The notes under the pieces are model-generated. The model saw nothing but the letters and a program-made list of their open reading frames with translations, was not told the DNA's origin and ran no database searches. From contig CABZCA010000001.1 in NCBI GenBank assembly GCA_902524115.1, forward strand, positions 62,001-126,000: a stretch of DNA of 64,000 bases. Direction: 5' to 3'. The position numbers were made by a program, and so were the translations under genes. Shown here piece after piece: positions 60,002 to 64,000 of this stretch. The stretch comes from an uncultured Pelagibacteraceae bacterium. Lineage in GTDB: Bacteria > Pseudomonadota > Alphaproteobacteria > Pelagibacterales > Pelagibacteraceae. The number at the start of each line of letters is the position of its first letter. Position 1 is the first letter of the stretch.

Positions 60002-61459
60002 ATGAAAGTAACAGTAGAAAATAAAAAAGGTTTAGAAAAAGATCTTAAAGTATTCATAGACAAAAAAACTATCTCAGGCTTTATGGACGAGAAATATGAA
60101 GAAATAAGAAAGGATGTTGTAATAAAGGGTTTCAGACCTGGTAAAGTGCCTACTGAAATATTAAAAAGACAATTTGGTAAAGCTGTTTATGGTGAAGTAA
60201 TTGATAAGTTGCTAAAAGATACATCAACAAAGGCTCTAGAAGAAAATAAAATCAAACCGGCTGGACAACCTAAAATAGATTTAAAGTCTTTTGGTGAAGG
60301 TAAAGATTTAGAATACATCATTTCAGTTACTGAACTACCCGAGGTTTCTGCCAAAGGACTAAGTTCAATTAATGTAGATGAGTATGTTGTAAAAATTGAT
60401 CCCAAAGAGACAGATAAAAGAATTAGTGAAATTGCAAAAAATCAAAACAATTTTAAAGATGCAGAAGCAAATTATATCTCAAAAATGAATGATCTTGTAA
60501 TTTTTGATTATAAAGGAACTATTGACGGCAAAGAATTTAAGGGTAACGAGGGTAAAAATACTCAATTAGTTCTTGGAAAAGATTTATTTATAAAAGGTTT
60601 TGATAAACAATTAGAAGGTGTTAAGTCAGGTGTTACAAAAAATGTAGAAGTAAATCTGCCTGAAAATTTTCCTGAAAAAGACCTTATTAACAAAAGTGCT
60701 GTGTTTGAGTGTAAAATTACAGCTGTGAGAATTCCAGAAGAAGTAAAAATTAATGATGATTTTGCAAAAAATATGGGTGCAAAAGATTTAGCAAATTTAA
60801 AAGAACTTATTTTAAAACAAATTAATGATGAATATAAAAATTCTTTAGCCATGATTACAAAGAAAAATATTCTTGAGCAAATAGAGAAAGAAAAATTAGA
60901 CCAATTACCTGGTAACTTAATTGAACAGGAAGTTAAAATATTATCTCAGGGAATGAAGGAAGATGAAGTTAAAAAGAACCAAAAATCACTAGAGGAACAG
61001 GCTAAGAAAAGAATTAAAACTGGATTAATCTTAAATGCTTTTGGTGAAGAAAATAAAATTAATGTTTCACAGGAAGAAATTAATGTGGAAATACAAAAAC
61101 AATTTAGAATGATGCCAGGTCAAGAAAAGATTATTAAAGATTATTATGAACAAAATCCTGCAGCCATAGATAGTTTAAGGGGACAAATTTACGAAGAAAA
61201 AATAATTGAAGAAATTAAGAAAAAAGCAAAAATTACTAAAAAAGAAATTACCAAAGAAGAAGCTGAGAAAATTCTAAAACAAGAAAATGAAAACAACATT
61301 AAAGAGCAAGCTAAACTTGCTAAAAAAGATGGAGATGAAAAAAATAAGAAAAAAACAGATCATAAAAAAAAAGAGGTAAAAACAAAATCGAAAGAAACTA
61401 AAAAAACTATAACCCCAGCATCAAAACCTAAAAAAACAAAAAAGGTTAGCAAAAAGTAA
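60002..61459 (+). CDS. tig: Trigger factor with Lys-rich C-terminal extension
   Basis: 485 aa; [43 protein letters not shown]-like [19 protein letters not shown]. Confidence 0.95.
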   Translation: MKVTVENKKGLEKDLKVFIDKKTISGFMDEKYEEIRKDVVIKGFRPGKVPTEILKRQFGKAVYGEVIDKLLKDTSTKALEENKIKPAGQPKIDLKSFGEGKDLEYIISVTELPEVSAKGLSSINVDEYVVKIDPKETDKRISEIAKNQNNFKDAEANYISKMNDLVIFDYKGTIDGKEFKGNEGKNTQLVLGKDLFIKGFDKQLEGVKSGVTKNVEVNLPENFPEKDLINKSAVFECKITAVRIPEEVKINDDFAKNMGAKDLANLKELILKQINDEYKNSLAMITKKNILEQIEKEKLDQLPGNLIEQEVKILSQGMKEDEVKKNQKSLEEQAKKRIKTGLILNAFGEENKINVSQEEINVEIQKQFRMMPGQEKIIKDYYEQNPAAIDSLRGQIYEEKIIEEIKKKAKITKKEITKEEAEKILKQENENNIKEQAKLAKKDGDEKNKKKTDHKKKEVKTKSKETKKTITPASKPKKTKKVSKK

Positions 61460-61491
61460 TCACAAGTTGTATAAGATTAATCGAATCGATT

Positions 61492-62103
61492 ATGACTATT
61501 AAATTTCCAGAACAATTAAACACCCTGATCCCTATGGTTGTCGAACAATCTAGTAGAGGAGAAAGGGCATATGACATTTATTCTAGACTCCTTAAAGAGA
61601 GAATTGTATTTGTAGTTGGTCCCATAAATGATGCGGTTGCATCATTAGTTACTGCGCAATTATTATTTTTAGAATCTGAAGATCCTAAGAAAGAAATTTC
61701 TTTATATATAAATAGTCCTGGTGGACTAGTAACAGCTGGACTTGGTATTTATGACACAATGCAATACATCAAACCAGAAATAAGTACTTTATGTATAGGT
61801 CAAGCAGCAAGCATGGGCTCATTTCTACTATCAGCAGGTGCTAAAGGAAAAAGATTTTCATTGCCAAATTCTAGAATAATGGTCCATCAACCGTCAGCTG
61901 GTTTTCAAGGACAAGCGACAGATATAGAAATTCACGCTAATGAAGTTTTGTCTTTAAAGAAAAGATTAAATGAAATTTATTCAAAACATACAGGAAAATC
62001 AGTTGATGAAATTAAATCAGCATTAGAGAGAGATAATTTTATGACTCCTGATAATGCAAAAAGTTTTGGCCTGATAGATAAAGTGGTAGAAAAGAGAGAA
62101 TAG
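61492..62103 (+). CDS. clpP: ATP-dependent Clp protease proteolytic subunit
   Basis: 203 aa; [59 protein letters not shown]. Confidence 0.97.
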   Translation: MTIKFPEQLNTLIPMVVEQSSRGERAYDIYSRLLKERIVFVVGPINDAVASLVTAQLLFLESEDPKKEISLYINSPGGLVTAGLGIYDTMQYIKPEISTLCIGQAASMGSFLLSAGAKGKRFSLPNSRIMVHQPSAGFQGQATDIEIHANEVLSLKKRLNEIYSKHTGKSVDEIKSALERDNFMTPDNAKSFGLIDKVVEKRE

Positions 62104-62192
62104 GTCACAATATATAGTTTGTCCACAACCTCCACTTGATTACTTTACAACATATGTATTAAAGTATTAAAATTGATTCGAATTAAAAAATT

Positions 62193-63452
62193 ATGAGCAA
62201 CAATAAAAATATTCTTTACTGTTCTTTTTGTGGCAAAAGCCAACACGAAGTTAGAAAGTTAATTGCGGGTCCAACTGTATTCATTTGTGATGAGTGTGTA
62301 GAGCTTTGTATGGATATAATCAAAGAGGAAAGCAAAGATAATTTTGTAAAACATCAGGATGGATTACCTTTACCAAAAGAAATATGTAAAGTTCTTGACG
62401 ACTATGTGATTGGACAATCTCATGCAAAAAAAGTTTTATCAGTTGCGGTTCATAATCATTACAAAAGATTAAACTACGAAAATAAAACAAGTAAAACTGT
62501 TGAACTATCTAAATCTAATATTATGTTGGTAGGTCCAACTGGATGTGGAAAAACATTACTAGCTCAAACACTTGCAAGAATACTGGATGTACCTTTCACC
62601 ATGGCAGATGCAACTACATTAACTGAAGCAGGGTATGTTGGTGAAGATGTTGAGAATATAATTCTGAAATTATTACAAGCTGCAGACTATAATGTAGAAA
62701 AAGCTCAAAGAGGAATTGTTTATATAGATGAGGTCGACAAGATAAGTAGAAAATCTGAAAATCCATCTATAACTAGAGATGTATCTGGAGAAGGTGTTCA
62801 ACAAGCCTTATTAAAAATCATGGAGGGAACAGTGGCAAGCGTTCCTCCACAAGGTGGGAGAAAACACCCTCAACAAGAATTTTTACAGGTAGACACAACA
62901 AATATATTGTTTATTTGTGGAGGGGCCTTCGCTGGTCTTGATAAAATTATATCTCAAAGAGACAAAGGGTCTTCTATTGGATTTGGAGCGGAAGTAAAAA
63001 CTTTAGAAGATAAAAAAACTGGAGAGTGGATGAAAAATCTAGAGCCCGAAGATTTATTAAGATACGGGTTGATCCCAGAATTTATTGGTAGATTGCCTAT
63101 TACAGCTACTCTTGATGATTTAGATGAAAAATCTTTAGTAAAAATTTTACAAGAGCCAAAAAATTCTTTGATAAAACAGTACCAAGAATTATTTAGATTA
63201 GAAGGTGTAAAATTAACATTTAAAGATCAAGCTGTTAAAGATATTGCTAACAAAGCTATAAGCAAGAAAACTGGGGCTAGAGGATTAAGATCAATTTTAG
63301 AAAATTTATTACTAAAAACTATGTTTGATCTTCCTGGTCAAGATAACATAGAAGAAGTTATTGTTGACGGTGGAGCAACCAAGGGTACCTCTCAGCCAAT
63401 TATTGTTCATACTAAGAACAAATCAAAAACAGAAAAGACTTCTGCGGCTTAA
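62193..63452 (+). CDS. clpX: ATP-dependent Clp protease ATP-binding subunit ClpX
   Basis: 419 aa; N-terminal zinc finger [18 protein letters not shown]...CDEC, Walker [13 protein letters not shown]. Confidence 0.97.
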   Translation: MSNNKNILYCSFCGKSQHEVRKLIAGPTVFICDECVELCMDIIKEESKDNFVKHQDGLPLPKEICKVLDDYVIGQSHAKKVLSVAVHNHYKRLNYENKTSKTVELSKSNIMLVGPTGCGKTLLAQTLARILDVPFTMADATTLTEAGYVGEDVENIILKLLQAADYNVEKAQRGIVYIDEVDKISRKSENPSITRDVSGEGVQQALLKIMEGTVASVPPQGGRKHPQQEFLQVDTTNILFICGGAFAGLDKIISQRDKGSSIGFGAEVKTLEDKKTGEWMKNLEPEDLLRYGLIPEFIGRLPITATLDDLDEKSLVKILQEPKNSLIKQYQELFRLEGVKLTFKDQAVKDIANKAISKKTGARGLRSILENLLLKTMFDLPGQDNIEEVIVDGGATKGTSQPIIVHTKNKSKTEKTSAA

Positions 63453-63514
63453 TAAGAGTTAATAAACAAAAGTTTCCTATTGCATTATAAAATATAATAT
63501 CCATATTTATACTT

Positions 63515-64000
63515 ATGGAAGTTAAATTAACACAGCCCCTACTACCATTAAGAGACATAGTAGTGTTTCCAAGCATGGTAATTCCACTATTTGTTGGAAG
63601 AGATAAGTCTATTACTGCCTTAAACGAGGTAATGAAAAGTGACAAAAAAATAATATTAGTTACTCAAAAAAATTCTGAGGTTGATGATCCAAAGAAAAAT
63701 GATTTATTTTCTTATGGATGTGAAAGTAACATATTACAGCTTTTAAAACTTCCAGACGGCACAGTTAAAGTTTTAGTTGAAGGAATTAAAAGAGTAAAAA
63801 TTATTGATTTCAAGGATGACGAAAAATTTATTACTTGCACATATGAACATCAAAAAGATGTTTTAAATATAGATGAAGATCTATTACCCCTAGCTCTTAC
63901 AGCTGTAAAAAGATTAGAAAAGTTAACATCTGTAAATAAAAAAATTTCATCTGAAACTATTAGTAATATTAAACAATTAAAAGATCCATCTAAAATTGTA
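63515..64000 (+). CDS. lon: Lon protease, N-terminal part (truncated by window edge)
   Basis: ATG at 63515: MEVKLTQPLLPLRDIVVFPSMVIPLFVGRDKSITALNEVMKSDKKIILVTQKNSEVDDP...; open to window end. Confidence 0.93.
   Translation, partial: MEVKLTQPLLPLRDIVVFPSMVIPLFVGRDKSITALNEVMKSDKKIILVTQKNSEVDDPKKNDLFSYGCESNILQLLKLPDGTVKVLVEGIKRVKIIDFKDDEKFITCTYEHQKDVLNIDEDLLPLALTAVKRLEKLTSVNKKISSETISNIKQLKDPSKIV

Noticed and set aside
61480-61492. AATCGAATCGATT palindrome before clpP
   Set aside because: Short AT-rich dyad likely by chance; no second copy or regulator evidence
1-64000. CRISPR arrays, prophage or IS elements
   Set aside because: No regularly spaced repeats, integrase, transposase, capsid or terminase proteins seen in the ORF list
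1-64000. Glycine or SAM-type riboswitches upstream of C1 genes (known in SAR11)
   Set aside because: I looked at the intergenic gaps before proX, dctP, DMGDH and etf genes and could not recognise a conserved aptamer core; an Infernal scan would be decisive
63515-64000. Apparent short Lon fragment
   Set aside because: Not a truncated gene; the frame is open at the window edge

Overview
The window is an AT-rich, gene-dense alphaproteobacterial chromosome segment. Its small intergenic gaps, gene families and overall style match SAR11/Pelagibacterales. I see no prophage, CRISPR array or IS element. The left ~27 kb is rich in methylated-amine / C1 functions: glycine-betaine ABC transporter parts (ProX, ProW), a DmdA/GcvT-like aminomethyltransferase, a MetF-like protein, a Rieske oxygenase, two dimethylglycine/sarcosine-dehydrogenase-like FAD-GcvT fusions, ETF alpha/beta and ETF-QO. 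Also there are FolE, HisI, AcuI plus a LysR regulator, and a Fur-box-controlled Fe(III) ABC transporter with a peroxiredoxin inside it. The middle carries tartrate-dehydrogenase-like and GMP reductase genes, a fluoroacetate-dehalogenase-like hydrolase, TldD/TldE, an FKBP-rhodanese fusion, choline-dehydrogenase-like and BVMO-like flavoproteins, an SDR/ALDH/HIBADH group and a TRAP transporter. The right end is the tRNA-Leu, tig, clpP, clpX, lon block. Main points for a second look: (1) three genes between 51.3 and 58.0 kb (dctQ, an NCS1 permease, a uracil-DNA glycosylase) are each broken by one extra base in a T/A homopolymer; (2) tRNA-Leu ends only 10 nt before the tig start codon; (3) a 5' leader with consecutive short hairpins lies before a small basic ORF; (4) a compact Rieske / SET / APS-kinase-like / nucleotidyltransferase cluster; (5) a fluoroacetate-dehalogenase-like enzyme with recognisable active-site motifs. 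I did not find a system I could confidently call wholly novel.
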